A DNA stretch of 64,000 nt, taken from assembly GCF_016887565.1 (NCBI RefSeq), contig NZ_CP069396.1, positions 11,142,001 through 11,206,000 of the forward strand, given 5' to 3'. The notes under the pieces are model-generated. The model did no database searches. It was not told where the DNA came from and saw only the letters and a program-made list of their open reading frames with translations. Positions 9,052 through 21,387 of the stretch are shown here, piece after piece (the first letter of the stretch is position 1; each line of letters opens with the position of its first letter). Made by a program: the position numbers and the translations under genes. The DNA comes from Archangium violaceum. Its GTDB lineage: Bacteria; Myxococcota; Myxococcia; Myxococcales; Myxococcaceae.

Positions 9052-11208
9052 CTACTCGTCCGAGCGGTAGGGCACGAGGGTGAAGTTGATGCCGCTCACC
9101 GTCTGATCCTCGGACAGGAGGATGGGCTCGACGGTGGTGGCATCACGCCAGAAGCCCACGCGCTCCCCGTCCTCGAAGAACTCGTTGTCCCCGTCGTCGT
9201 CGATGGTGGCCAGCGCGAAGTAGGTGCGCGGGGTGAGCGCCAGGCTGTAGGCGTAACCCCCGGAGGAGGGCACCAGCGCCACGCCCTCGTCATCCACCTG
9301 CCACTCACCGACGTCGTCCAGGTAGGCGAAGGCGATGACGGCATCCTTGTCCTGGGTGGTGCCCACCTGGAACTTCACCAGCACCTCGGTGCTGTCCCCG
9401 TTGCTGCCCGACAGGGCGACGCGGGCCTCGTAGTTGCCGTTGGCCAGCCCCGCGGTGTTGACGGCCACCGCGAGCGAGTCGGACGCATAGCCCGACAGGG
9501 TCAGCGTGTTGCCCTCGGGGAAGGACAGCGCGGAGAGCTGCGCGCCCCTGGCCGCGGCCGTCACCTTGAGCGAGCCACCTCCCACGTTGCGCACGGTGAG
9601 CTGCTGGGTGCCTCCCCCGGGGAAGGAGAGCTGGGTGGAGCTCACGCTGAGCCTCGGCGGCGCGTTGGGGTCCGGCTGGACGCCCTTGGCCCGCAGCACG
9701 GCGGCCTGGGCATTGACGAGGCCGGCGCCACAACCCTCGGAGCACTGGCTGGACGGGTCGGCGGTGTCCTTGAGGATCTGCTCCGCGTCCGCCGCGCTGA
9801 GGCTGGGGTTCACGTCCTTCATGAGCGCGACGATGCCGGCCACGTGCGGAGAGGCCATGCTGGTGCCCTGGTAGTAGGCCCAGACGGGCTGGCCGGAGTC
9901 ATCCAGGATGGTGGACAGCACGCCGTCCGGCTTGCCGTCGCCGTTGAGGTCCTCGGCCGTCTCGCCGCCGGTGGCCATCACGTCCACCGCGCTGCCGTAG
10001 TTGGAGTAGCTGGAGCGCCTGCCACTGAAGCGCGTGGCGCCCACGCAGATGACGCGCTGCTGGTTGCACGGCGAGAACTGGCTGGCGGGGATGTTCGAGT
10101 TGCCCGCGGCCACGACGATGACGACGCCCTTGGCCACGGCGGTGTCGATGACCTCCTGGAGCGCCTGGCTGGGGCTGCTCTCTCCACCGAGGCTCATGTT
10201 GATGACCTTGGCGGGGTACTTGTTGACGGGCAGACCCGGGACGCTGACCCCCGTGGCCCACTGGATGCCCGCGGCGATGTCGGCGAACGAGCCGCTGCCG
10301 CCGCCCAGCACGCGCACCGGGAGGATGGCGCGGCCACCCCAGTAGATGCCGGCCACGCCCCGGCCATCGTTCGTCGCGGCGGCGATGGTGCCGGCCACGT
10401 GCGAGCCGTGGTACGAGGAGCCGCCGTTGGGCTGGTCCTTGCCCTGGTCCGTGGGGTCGGTGTCGCGCCCATCACCGTCCTGGGACGAGGAGGTATCCGA
10501 CACCAGGTCGGCGCCCGGCAGGACGCGGCTGTCCAGGTCGGAGTGCTTGATGATGCCCGAGTCCAGCACGGCGATGACGACGTTGCTGATGCCCGTGGAG
10601 GAGTTGGAGGAGCCCGTGGTGACGTCCCAGGCGGCGGGCAGGTTCATCATCGGGTAGTGCCACTGGCGCGAGTAGCCCGGGTCATTGGGCGCGGCGAGGG
10701 CCTGGACGCGCACGTTCTTCTCGGCGTAGCGCACGCCGCCCAGCTTCGCCACCTGCCGCACGAGACCGCCCGTCTCCCCGGCCTTCATGGCGCGCCGCTC
10801 CAGGGGCGCGTAGCCGATGACGTGCAGGTACTCGGAGATGAAGCCCTTGTGCACCGCGCGGTAGCCGGGCAGGTGCACGCGGGCGAGCGCGGCGGCCTCG
10901 GGGAGGTGGGCCTCCTCGAAGCGGACGATGACGTCACCGGGGATGGCGTTGGCCTCGGTGGACGGGCTCGTGGTGGTGAGTGCCGCGCCCTGGACGCCCT
11001 TGTTCGCGACGGCCTGGGCGATGGACTGGGAGAGCTTGCGCCGCAGAGCGGAGTCCTTGAGCAGCGCGGGCGAGACGGTGGCGGGAGTGGACTGGAGGCG
11101 GAACGGGGTCAGCGAGCCCCGCACCGTGCCCGTGGGCTCCAAGAGCTCCTCGGGGAAGGTACAGGTGGAGAGGCCCAACAGCCCCAGGAAGGCAAGACGG
11201 CGAATCAT
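9052..11208 (-). CDS. S8 subtilisin-like serine protease, lipoprotein
   Basis: This encodes 718 aa; the ATG has GAGGAAAA upstream. The N-terminus LGLLGLSTC looks like a lipobox with Cys near residue 16. Residues 90-170 resemble an I9-type propeptide/inhibitor (DVIVRFEEAHLPEAAALARV...YAEKNVRVQAL). The catalytic domain has D216 (VIAVLDSGI), H267 (YHGSHVAGTIAA) and S450 (GTSMASPHVAG), with the oxyanion Asn in VVAAGNSN. After residue 515 is a beta-sandwich-like domain (LSVSSTQLSFPGGGTQQLTVRNVGGG), then a C-terminal domain with an acidic DDDGDNEFFEDGE loop that may bind calcium. It is probably an exported, possibly surface-held protease. It stands alone, divergent from the glp operon. Confidence 0.92.
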   Translation of the reverse strand: MIRRLAFLGLLGLSTCTFPEELLEPTGTVRGSLTPFRLQSTPATVSPALLKDSALRRKLSQSIAQAVANKGVQGAALTTTSPSTEANAIPGDVIVRFEEAHLPEAAALARVHLPGYRAVHKGFISEYLHVIGYAPLERRAMKAGETGGLVRQVAKLGGVRYAEKNVRVQALAAPNDPGYSRQWHYPMMNLPAAWDVTTGSSNSSTGISNVVIAVLDSGIIKHSDLDSRVLPGADLVSDTSSSQDGDGRDTDPTDQGKDQPNGGSSYHGSHVAGTIAAATNDGRGVAGIYWGGRAILPVRVLGGGSGSFADIAAGIQWATGVSVPGLPVNKYPAKVINMSLGGESSPSQALQEVIDTAVAKGVVIVVAAGNSNIPASQFSPCNQQRVICVGATRFSGRRSSYSNYGSAVDVMATGGETAEDLNGDGKPDGVLSTILDDSGQPVWAYYQGTSMASPHVAGIVALMKDVNPSLSAADAEQILKDTADPSSQCSEGCGAGLVNAQAAVLRAKGVQPDPNAPPRLSVSSTQLSFPGGGTQQLTVRNVGGGSLKVTAAARGAQLSALSFPEGNTLTLSGYASDSLAVAVNTAGLANGNYEARVALSGSNGDSTEVLVKFQVGTTQDKDAVIAFAYLDDVGEWQVDDEGVALVPSSGGYAYSLALTPRTYFALATIDDDGDNEFFEDGERVGFWRDATTVEPILLSEDQTVSGINFTLVPYRSDE

Positions 11209-11312
11209 GAAATTTTCCTCGAACGCGGGTTGTGGTCCGCGCCGGACGCTAGAGCCACGTGGGCCGGTGCGTCCAGATGGCCCTGGCCGCCTGCTTGTTC
11301 TCTGGACCCGGC

Positions 11313-11324
11313 GAGAAGCTTCTC
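11313..11324. promoter_or_regulatory. 12-bp palindrome upstream of glpS
   Basis: GAGAAGCTTCTC is a perfect 12-bp palindrome 57 nt before the glpS GTG, in the 172-nt gap shared with the divergent protease gene. It could be part of an operator. No regulator gene is adjacent and a palindrome this short can arise by chance. Confidence 0.25.
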
Positions 11325-11380
11325 CCTACGATGCGCGCCCGCGGTCGCTCACGGCACACACATCGGAGGGGATACACCGG

Positions 11381-12485
11381 GTGAAGCACGGCATCGAGCT
11401 CGACAAGGTCACACGTGTGGTGGAGGGCGAGACGCACCTGGCGGACATCAGCCTGAGGCTCGAACCCGGCTCCTTCAACATCCTCCTGGGGCGCACGCGC
11501 GCCGGGAAGACATCGCTGTTGCGGCTCATGGCGGGGCTGGATCGGCCCACCACGGGGACACTGCGCGCCAACGGCGCGGACGTGACGCATGTGGACGTGC
11601 GCCGCCGCGACGTGGCCATGGTGTACCAGCAGTTCGTCAACTATCCCTCACTCACCGTCTACGAGAACATCGCCTCGCCGCTGCGGCTGGCGGGGAAGCT
11701 GGGCAAGCAGGACATCGACAAGCGCGTGCGGGAGACGGCCGCCGCGCTCCGGCTGGAGCCCTTCCTGGACCGGCTGCCCGCGGAGCTCAGTGGTGGGCAG
11801 CAGCAGCGCACGGCCATGGCCCGCGCGTTGGCGAAGGAGGCCTCGCTGCTGTTGCTCGACGAGCCGCTGGCCAACCTGGACTACAAGCTGCGCGAGGAGC
11901 TGCGCACGGAGATCCGCCAGCTCTTCCGCAACCGCCCCGCCGTCGTGGTGTACGCCACCACCGAGCCCACCGAGGCCCTGCTGCTCGGCGGACGGACCGC
12001 GGTGCTGCACGAGGGGCGCCTGCTCCAGGTGGGCCGCACCCTGGACGTGTACCAGTCGCCCGCCACCGAGCAGGTGGGCCAGGTCTTCAGCGATCCGCAG
12101 ATGAACCTGCTGGACGCCGAGGTCTCCGCCGACGCGGGAGCGCGGCTCTCGCCCGAGGTGGCCTTCCCGCTGTCCGGGCACCTGAAGGGCCTCGTGCCGG
12201 GCCGCTACCGCCTGGGCTTCCGCGCCCACCACCTGCGGCTCGCCCCCAGCTCGCCCGAGGATGTCCGCCTCCCCGCGCACGTGGAGGTGGAGGAGATCAG
12301 CGGCTCCGAGACACTGGTGCACGCGGCGCACGGAAAGCTGTCGCTGACGGCGCAGGTGGAGGGCGTGCACCGGCACCCGTACGGCGCGCCGGTGGAGCTG
12401 TTCGTCCCGCCCTCCCGGATGTTCGTGTTCAGCCCCGAGGGCCGGCTGGTGGCCGCGCCCCCCTTCACCCCCGAGGAGCCCGCGA

Positions 12486-12499
<14 letters not shown>
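11381..12499 (+). CDS. glpS: glycerol-type ABC transporter ATPase, GlpS-like
   Basis: The GTG at 11381, nine bases after GGAGGGG, gives 372 aa. The nucleotide-binding domain has an altered Walker A GRTRAGKTS (37-45), a Q-loop in MVYQQF, a normal signature LSGGQ (136-140) and Walker B LLLLDEPLANLD. The switch His is missing: where most sugar-type ATPases read VTHD this one reads YATTEP. The C-terminal third is the TOBE/MalK-like regulatory part. These features and the gene order match GlpS of the Rhizobium glycerol importer GlpSTPQUV. It pairs with the next gene product to form an asymmetric ATPase dimer. The two genes overlap by 14 nt. Confidence 0.85.
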
Positions 12500-14439
<1,940 letters not shown>

Positions 14440-14443
<4 letters not shown>

Positions 14444-15237
14444 AGCCCTCCCGCTTCGTGGTTCCGCTCTACCTGCTGCTGAGCTTCATCCCCATCTACT
14501 GGCTGGTGGGCATGTCGCTGAAAACGAACGAGGAGATCCTCGGCGGCTTCACGCTCTGGCCGCGCAATCCCACCCTGGCCAACTACGCCGTCATCTTCAC
14601 CGACGCGGACTGGAGCAGCAGCTACGTCCACTCGCTCACGTACGTGGGCATCAACACGGTGCTCTCGGTGCTGCTGGCGCTGCCCGCGGCCTACGCCTTC
14701 TCGCGCTACCGCTTCCTCGGGGACTCGCACCTCTTCTTCTGGCTGCTGAGCAACCGCATGTCGCCCCCGGCGGTGTTCCTCCTGCCCTTCTTCCAGCTCT
14801 ACTCGAGCATCGGCCTGTTCGACACGCCCTGGGCCGTGGCCCTGGCCCACATGCTCTTCACCGTGCCGCTGTCGGTGTGGATTCTCGAGGGCTTCATGTC
14901 CGGCGTGCCGAGGGAGATCGACGAGACGGCGTACATCGACGGCTACAGCTTCCCCCGCTTCTTCCTGAGCATCTTCCTGCCCCTCATCCGCTCGGGCGTG
15001 GGCGTGACGGCCTTCTTCTGCTTCATGTTCAGCTGGGTGGAGCTCTTGCTGGCGCGCACGCTGACGTCGGTGGAGGCCAAGCCCATCGTGGCCACCATGA
15101 CGCGCACGGTGAGCGCGGCGGGCATGGACTGGGGCGTGCTGGCCGCGGCCGGCGTGTTGACGCTGGTGCCGGGCGCGGTCGTCATCTACTTCGTCCGCAA
15201 CTACATCGCCAAGGGCTTCGCCCTGGGGAGGGTGTGA
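14440..15237 (+). CDS. glpQ: glycerol ABC transporter permease, GlpQ-like
   Basis: The ATG at 14440 overlaps glpP by 4 nt and gives 265 aa. It is a MalG/UgpE-type permease: six hydrophobic segments starting FVVPLYLLLSFIPIYWLVGM and an EAA loop EIDETAYIDGYSFPRFFLSIFLPLI. Together with GlpP it forms the membrane channel. This glpQ is the importer permease, not the glycerophosphodiester phosphodiesterase of the same name. The gene is followed after 3 nt by the small glpU. Confidence 0.88.
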
Positions 15238-15240
15238 GCC

Positions 15241-15519
15241 ATGGACTTCGAATGGATGGCCTGGACTGCGCCCACGGCCAGCTTCTTCATCGTCATCGCG
15301 CTGCTGCTCGCGGTCTACACCGTCTGGGGAATGCGCTCCCCTTCCCTGCCTCGCAAGGGGCTGCTGCCCATGACCACCACCCGGGGAGATCGCCTCTTCG
15401 TCGGGCTGCTGGGCAGCGCCTTCATCCACCTCGCCTGGGTGGGAGTGACGGATGCATCCGTCTGGTTCGCCGTAGGTCTGTCGTTGCTGTTCATGGTCTT
15501 CATTGCACGATGGGGGTAA
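15241..15519 (+). CDS. glpU: DUF2160 small membrane protein, GlpU-like
   Basis: This encodes 92 aa with three hydrophobic segments: SFFIVIALLLAVYTVWGM near the start, FVGLLGSAFIHLAWVGV in the middle and VWFAVGLSLLFMVFIARWG at the end. This matches the DUF2160 family, found almost only between the second permease and the binding protein of glycerol ABC operons (GlpU in Rhizobium). Its exact role is not known; an accessory membrane subunit is the usual proposal. It is 3 nt from glpQ and 4 nt from glpV, so it is surely co-transcribed. Confidence 0.82.
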   Translation: MDFEWMAWTAPTASFFIVIALLLAVYTVWGMRSPSLPRKGLLPMTTTRGDRLFVGLLGSAFIHLAWVGVTDASVWFAVGLSLLFMVFIARWG

Positions 15520-15523
15520 CCCG

Positions 15524-17317
<1,794 letters not shown>

Positions 17318-17364
17318 GCGCCCACCTCCTCCTGACATCAGATAAAGGAGCACAACCGGACAGG

Positions 17365-17392
17365 GCGGGGCATCACTCAAGCGATGCCCCGC
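17365..17392 (+). terminator. strong hairpin after glp operon
   Basis: GCGGGGCATC and GATGCCCCGC form a perfect 10-bp stem with an 8-nt loop, 48 nt past the glpV stop. No T tract follows (GCATCCTCTCTGG). Position and stability suggest the end of the glp transcript. Confidence 0.55.
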
Positions 17393-17552
17393 GCATCCTC
17401 TCTGGTTAGCGTTCGTTGAGAACGACGCTCTAAATTCCCAAGCCAGCAGAAGTAAAGTCCGGCCAATCATTCACCCGAAAGGCCAGAGGACCTTCTTCAG
17501 TCTCCTGCAATCTTGCACTGCACTACACTCAAGCACCTAAAAGGAATACCCC

Positions 17553-18215
17553 TTGCCCGGCAGGAAGAGATTTTCCTTCCTCGAAGAACTAAAGAACAAC
17601 GGTTGGACAGTCTTGGATGACGTGGTTGAAAGCGCTGCGTTCCTTCAACTTGCACACAGCATTGGCGCACCAAGCATCGGAATTCATCGCTATAGAATTG
17701 AGCATCTCAGCCCGACCACAGCCAATGCAGCCAAAGCCGGAACAATGAGTTCCCAATATGGATTGGGCGAGTTCCCCCTACATACGGACACTGCCCATTG
17801 GCCAACACCTGCTCGATATATCCTTTTGCGATCAGTGGGTCTCTCCCACAGCCGCTCAACAATCATTGCCAGCACCAAGGACCTACCATTCAACCCTGAG
17901 CAACGTCACCTCATCGCCCAAGGGACATGGCTTGTATCTCAAGTTGCCCAGCCATTTACCTGCTCGGTCTTCTTCCAGCCAAACGAATATGCATTCCGCT
18001 TTGACGCAGCGTGCATGCGCCCCTACAATTCGGCAGCAAAAAGGATCCACCAACACATCATCGACACACTCAAACAGTCCAACTACAAAGAAATCAAATG
18101 GAGTCCTGGCCGGGTCTTGATTGTTGACAATTGGCGAATGCTACATGGCCGTGCCGACAGCCGAGAAACCAACGAAGTTCGTACTTTGCAGCGAATAACA
18201 ATCCCCTGGGTGTGA
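17553..18215 (+). CDS. TauD/TfdA-like Fe(II)/2-oxoglutarate dioxygenase
   Basis: I take the TTG at 17553, preceded by AAAAGGAA with about six bases spacing; this gives 220 aa. The iron-binding facial triad is visible: HTD at 77-79 in FPLHTDTAHWPTPARYILLRS and H198 in VDNWRMLHGRA. R210 and R214 in VRTLQRITIPWV would bind 2-oxoglutarate. It is shorter than typical TauD (about 280 aa) and resembles the compact clavaminate-synthase-like members. The substrate is unknown. Base composition is far less GC-rich than the surrounding genes, so recent transfer is likely. The stop lies 7 nt before the HEPN-like gene, so the two form one operon. Confidence 0.75.
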   Translation: MPGRKRFSFLEELKNNGWTVLDDVVESAAFLQLAHSIGAPSIGIHRYRIEHLSPTTANAAKAGTMSSQYGLGEFPLHTDTAHWPTPARYILLRSVGLSHSRSTIIASTKDLPFNPEQRHLIAQGTWLVSQVAQPFTCSVFFQPNEYAFRFDAACMRPYNSAAKRIHQHIIDTLKQSNYKEIKWSPGRVLIVDNWRMLHGRADSRETNEVRTLQRITIPWV

Positions 18216-18222
18216 AAAAACC

Positions 18223-19158
18223 ATGCTTTGGACATACGATCTCCTCTGGGCAAAGGCCGCGTCTTACATGGAAAAGGCGCTTGCCGAACCAAAGGACGGA
18301 GCAATGTTTCCATTCTGGGCGTCATTGGCCATGGAATTCCTGGCGCGTGCGGCGCTTGCATCCAAGCATCCAGTCCTACTAGCTGATCCCGCAAATGAAA
18401 AGAACATTCTATACACTTTTGGAGTTTCCAGCCCAGACTTCCATCCCAAGTCCATCGGCGTGGCACTTGTCTTCGAGCGATGCAGAGCATTGATGCCGGA
18501 CTTTCTAAAGGAACATGCCAGCTCATGCCTGTCACTAGCAAACAGTCGTAACGAGGAACTCCATAGCGGAGGAAAACCTTTTGAGAAATACGAAACAAAA
18601 AACTGGCTAGGATCCTACTATGCAGCATGCGTTCCTCTGCTAAAGTTCCAGGGCAAATCTTTGCAGGACTTCTTGGGTGCCGCAGAGGCCAAGGCCGCAG
18701 AGGAGATGCTCAAGGCCAAAAACGAAGCCACCGAGAAGAAGGTCAAGAAACTCATTTCTTCTCACGCAAACATATTCGAAAACAAACCCGAGCCCGAAAA
18801 AGCTCAACTGAGAAAAACCGCAGAAATTCAAGCAGAGCAAAAACGCTATGATGGTGGCCACCTAACCCAATGCCCCGCGTGCCAATCAAACGCAACCGTA
18901 ACCGGCGAAGTGGTAAACACAACAGGGCCCAATTTAGAGCAAGGATATCTTGTTTTCCGCTCCTCAGTTCTACCTACAGGTTTTCATTGCGCCGCATGCG
19001 GACTGACTCTCGACGGACACGCAGCTCTACATGCTGCAGGACTCGGTGGGCAGTTCACAAGAACATCGAAGTGGGATCCTCTTGACTATTACGTTGTCAC
19101 CGAAAGAGAGAACGAAGATGAAGACGAAGGCCCCCACGAAGAATACAACAACGAGTAG
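18223..19158 (+). CDS. HEPN-like protein with C-terminal zinc ribbon
   Basis: This encodes 311 aa. Residues 1-150 are mostly helical (LLWAKAASYMEKALAEPKDG, WASLAMEFLARAALASKHP) and include SRNEELHSGG, whose R109-x4-H114 fits the catalytic R-x4-6-H motif of HEPN ribonuclease domains. Residues 155-210 are a charged helix, likely a coiled coil. Residues 217-259 have two CxxC pairs (CPAC, CAAC), a probable zinc ribbon. The tail is very acidic (ENEDEDEGPHEE). HEPN domains are common in defence and toxin systems. Low GC and tight linkage to a dioxygenase gene support transferred accessory function. The HEPN call rests on the motif and helical pattern only. Confidence 0.55.
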   Translation: MLWTYDLLWAKAASYMEKALAEPKDGAMFPFWASLAMEFLARAALASKHPVLLADPANEKNILYTFGVSSPDFHPKSIGVALVFERCRALMPDFLKEHASSCLSLANSRNEELHSGGKPFEKYETKNWLGSYYAACVPLLKFQGKSLQDFLGAAEAKAAEEMLKAKNEATEKKVKKLISSHANIFENKPEPEKAQLRKTAEIQAEQKRYDGGHLTQCPACQSNATVTGEVVNTTGPNLEQGYLVFRSSVLPTGFHCAACGLTLDGHAALHAAGLGGQFTRTSKWDPLDYYVVTERENEDEDEGPHEEYNNE

Positions 19159-19318
19159 CTTAGAATAACTTCGATAATCCAGCGCAAGGACCTCAGTAGT
19201 TGATGATTTTTGGTGTGTACTTGCTGGGTTACAAACCTTGCGCAAGACGTAGTTCAAGCTGTGCCATCAAGCCACTTCAAAATCCGAGAACATGCTGCAG
19301 CGTCGCGGGGTAGAGTTC

Positions 19319-19873
19319 ATGGAGCATCCCAGCCTTGAAGAATTGGTCCAGAAGTTCGAGGCGGCCAGGAAAGCCGGTGAGCGCGAGCGTGGGAACCCAG
19401 AGCAATTGCGATTGCACCGCGAGCTCGCTGATGAATGCCCTGCATTCACTCACAACCTGCTCTATCTCGCCCGGTTGCAACACCTCGTCGACCAAGCCGG
19501 CAGAAGCGCAGAAGAGGTGCTCCCCGAGATCCAGCACCTGCTCGAGTCCGCCGTCTTGGGCTCATACAGAAGTGCGCCTGCGCTGTTGGCACTGGGTAAC
19601 TTCCTGGACACATTCCAAGATGACACGCCAGAGGCCATGAAGCTCTACGAAGAGGGAGAGCAGAAGGCACTCGCTACGCTCGCGGATGCGTGGTTCTTCA
19701 AGCTCAGGCACTGGAATCTCGAACGGACGAAAGAATCCCTGGAAAAGGCCCTTCGGCTTTGTGCCTTGGTGGAGCTGCTCTTTCCCGATCCGAATGTCCT
19801 CCTGGAGGGCGAGATACAGACCACGAAGCGCTACGCTGTGCTGGAGGGCTTGCTTCCCCAGGAAGACTCGTGA
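19319..19873 (+). CDS. unknown helical-repeat protein upstream of toxin lipoprotein
   Basis: The likely ATG at 19319 gives 184 aa; an ATG at 19292 is also in frame. No signal peptide is seen. The sequence is alpha-helical with TPR-like spacing (FTHNLLYLARLQHLVDQAG, SAPALLALGNFLDTFQDDTPEAMKLYEEGE). I do not recognise a named family. It precedes the SitA-like lipoprotein by 77 nt on the same strand. In Myxococcus, toxin/immunity genes of this type can be preceded by an accessory gene (sitB), so an accessory role is possible, though I cannot show homology. A second immunity factor is another option. Confidence 0.5.
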   Translation: MEHPSLEELVQKFEAARKAGERERGNPEQLRLHRELADECPAFTHNLLYLARLQHLVDQAGRSAEEVLPEIQHLLESAVLGSYRSAPALLALGNFLDTFQDDTPEAMKLYEEGEQKALATLADAWFFKLRHWNLERTKESLEKALRLCALVELLFPDPNVLLEGEIQTTKRYAVLEGLLPQEDS

Positions 19874-19950
19874 CTCGATTCGGTACCCTGAGAAACCGCC
19901 TGTCTCGACAACTTCTCTACACCCCTGCTCCATTGTGGGGGAAAATTCAG

Positions 19951-20514
19951 ATGCGCGTGATTCTACTGCTCCCGTTATGGCTGGCAATCCTCCAAGGTTG
20001 TTCGGGCATACCCAAGCAGATGTGCCTGGATTTCGACGCCAGCAGTGCACATGGCTCTGAAGAGATCGCGCTGGGTCCCAGGCTATTCCGCCCTCCACGA
20101 ATCCGGAGCAACCCTTCCCAACCGGTCAAGCCTCCTCACCCCGAGCAACCCAAGCCGCAAGCATCTCAACCGCGGGCAAACCAACACCCCAAACCCGCCG
20201 GACCATCACCGTTCACACGGTTCCTGGACCCGAAGGTCGCTCGCGAGAACTTCGACAAGGGGCAGGCGGAAGCCCGTGCTGCATTCCCCCACTTGTTCGG
20301 CAAACCGAAGCAGCAACACCACCTCCACCCCAAGTATCTCGGTGGTGCCGAGGATGGGCCAACAACCGATGTGGATCCCGCCTATCATCAGCTCATCACC
20401 AATGCCTTCCGGCGGGAGCACCCCTACGGGCAGGAAGTTCCCAGCCCCGCTCAGCAGCAGGAAATCATGCGAAAGGTCTACTCCAAGTATCCGCTCCCCG
20501 GAGTGCATTTCTAG
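19951..20514 (+). CDS. SitA6-like polymorphic toxin lipoprotein
   Basis: This encodes 187 aa with GGGGGA before the ATG. A signal with lipobox LQGC (C17) makes it a lipoprotein. Residues 47-87 are a proline-rich linker. The C-terminal 75 residues carry QQHHLHPKYLGGAEDG (H123, H124, H126) and TDVDPAYHQLITNAFR (H146), the HHxxPKxLGG style of small HNH/LHH-like nuclease toxins. The layout matches the TIGR02269/SitA6 family, lipoprotein toxins that Myxococcus moves between cells by TraA/TraB outer-membrane exchange to exclude non-kin. The adjacent downstream gene encodes the matching immunity-type protein. Nuclease activity is inferred from the motif. Confidence 0.78.
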   Translation: MRVILLLPLWLAILQGCSGIPKQMCLDFDASSAHGSEEIALGPRLFRPPRIRSNPSQPVKPPHPEQPKPQASQPRANQHPKPAGPSPFTRFLDPKVARENFDKGQAEARAAFPHLFGKPKQQHHLHPKYLGGAEDGPTTDVDPAYHQLITNAFRREHPYGQEVPSPAQQQEIMRKVYSKYPLPGVHF

Positions 20515-20519
20515 ACGTC

Positions 20520-21350
20520 ATGCGTGAAACCATCGAGATCCGGCTCTCCACGGACAAGGCACAGCATTTCCTTCCGCCAGACATTGGTGAGGATTGGGAC
20601 ATCACCCGCCGACTCGAACTGAACGTCGATGATCCGCTGGTCGAGACCATTCGCAAGCACGAGGAGGAGGAGCACCGCCGGGGAACGACGATGGTCACCT
20701 TCTGGCAGGTACGCCGCCGCTATTCGCAGCGCGAGTTACAATCTGCCGAGTTGCTCTGGATGAGAGTCCGGCCCTTTTTCGAGCCTACGGGCGAGGAGTG
20801 TGGCACCCTCTACGACGAGTCCCAGGCATGCACCTCCTGTGGAGCCGGCACACGGCAGGTTTCCGAGCTGCATCTCGACCTCAAGCGCATCCCCAAGGGC
20901 CGAGACATCGCGCAGACCCTCGGGGGAGAACTCGTGGTTTCCTCCAGGCTGGCCGAGGTGCTGCGCACGCACGGCATCACGGGCATGGAACTGAGGCCCG
21001 TGCTCGGAAAGCAGGGCGAGCGGAGCAAGGCATGGCATCAGCTCGTCATTCCCTCGCGTGCGTTGCAGGTGGCCGCGCCCACCCGAGTCGGCAATACCTT
21101 CTTCGTCCCAGAGCCCGATACGGCTCGCTGTCCCAAGGGACACACCTTGGGGCTCCGTGTGCTGTCCGAGGTCTACGTTTCTCGCGCGAGTCTCGACAGG
21201 AACGACTGGTCCTGCACACACCAGAGCGTTGGCCTGCGACAAGGGCTGTTCCGTCCTCAACCGCTGTTACTCATCTCCCAGCGGCTGTACCGCCTGCTCT
21301 GGGAGATGAAGGTCCGGCGCTTCGATGTCGAGATAGCCCGCCTGACATGA
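20520..21350 (+). CDS. SitI6-like double-CXXCG immunity protein
   Basis: This encodes 276 aa and begins five bases after the toxin stop. Residues 94-110 read CGTLYDESQACTSCGAG, the hallmark of the myxobacterial double-CXXCG family (TIGR02264). The second motif is altered to CPKGH (around residue 203, RCPKGHTLG). The segments GGELVVSSRLAEVLRTHGI, GMELRPVLG and VGLRQGLFRPQPLLLISQRLYRLL also match my recollection of that family. There is no signal peptide, so it should stay in the cytoplasm and neutralise incoming toxin. Family members are known as SitI6 immunity proteins. Specificity for the neighbouring toxin is inferred from linkage. Confidence 0.8.
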   Translation: MRETIEIRLSTDKAQHFLPPDIGEDWDITRRLELNVDDPLVETIRKHEEEEHRRGTTMVTFWQVRRRYSQRELQSAELLWMRVRPFFEPTGEECGTLYDESQACTSCGAGTRQVSELHLDLKRIPKGRDIAQTLGGELVVSSRLAEVLRTHGITGMELRPVLGKQGERSKAWHQLVIPSRALQVAAPTRVGNTFFVPEPDTARCPKGHTLGLRVLSEVYVSRASLDRNDWSCTHQSVGLRQGLFRPQPLLLISQRLYRLLWEMKVRRFDVEIARLT

Positions 21351-21387
21351 CCCCTTGGCCGCGGAATGTCCCTGTGCATCAGCGTTC

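Noticed and set aside
19184-19245. GCGCAAGG...CCTTGCGC inverted repeat after the HEPN-like gene
   Set aside because: Eight-base arms with a loop of more than 40 nt form a weak hairpin; not enough to call a terminator or an element end.
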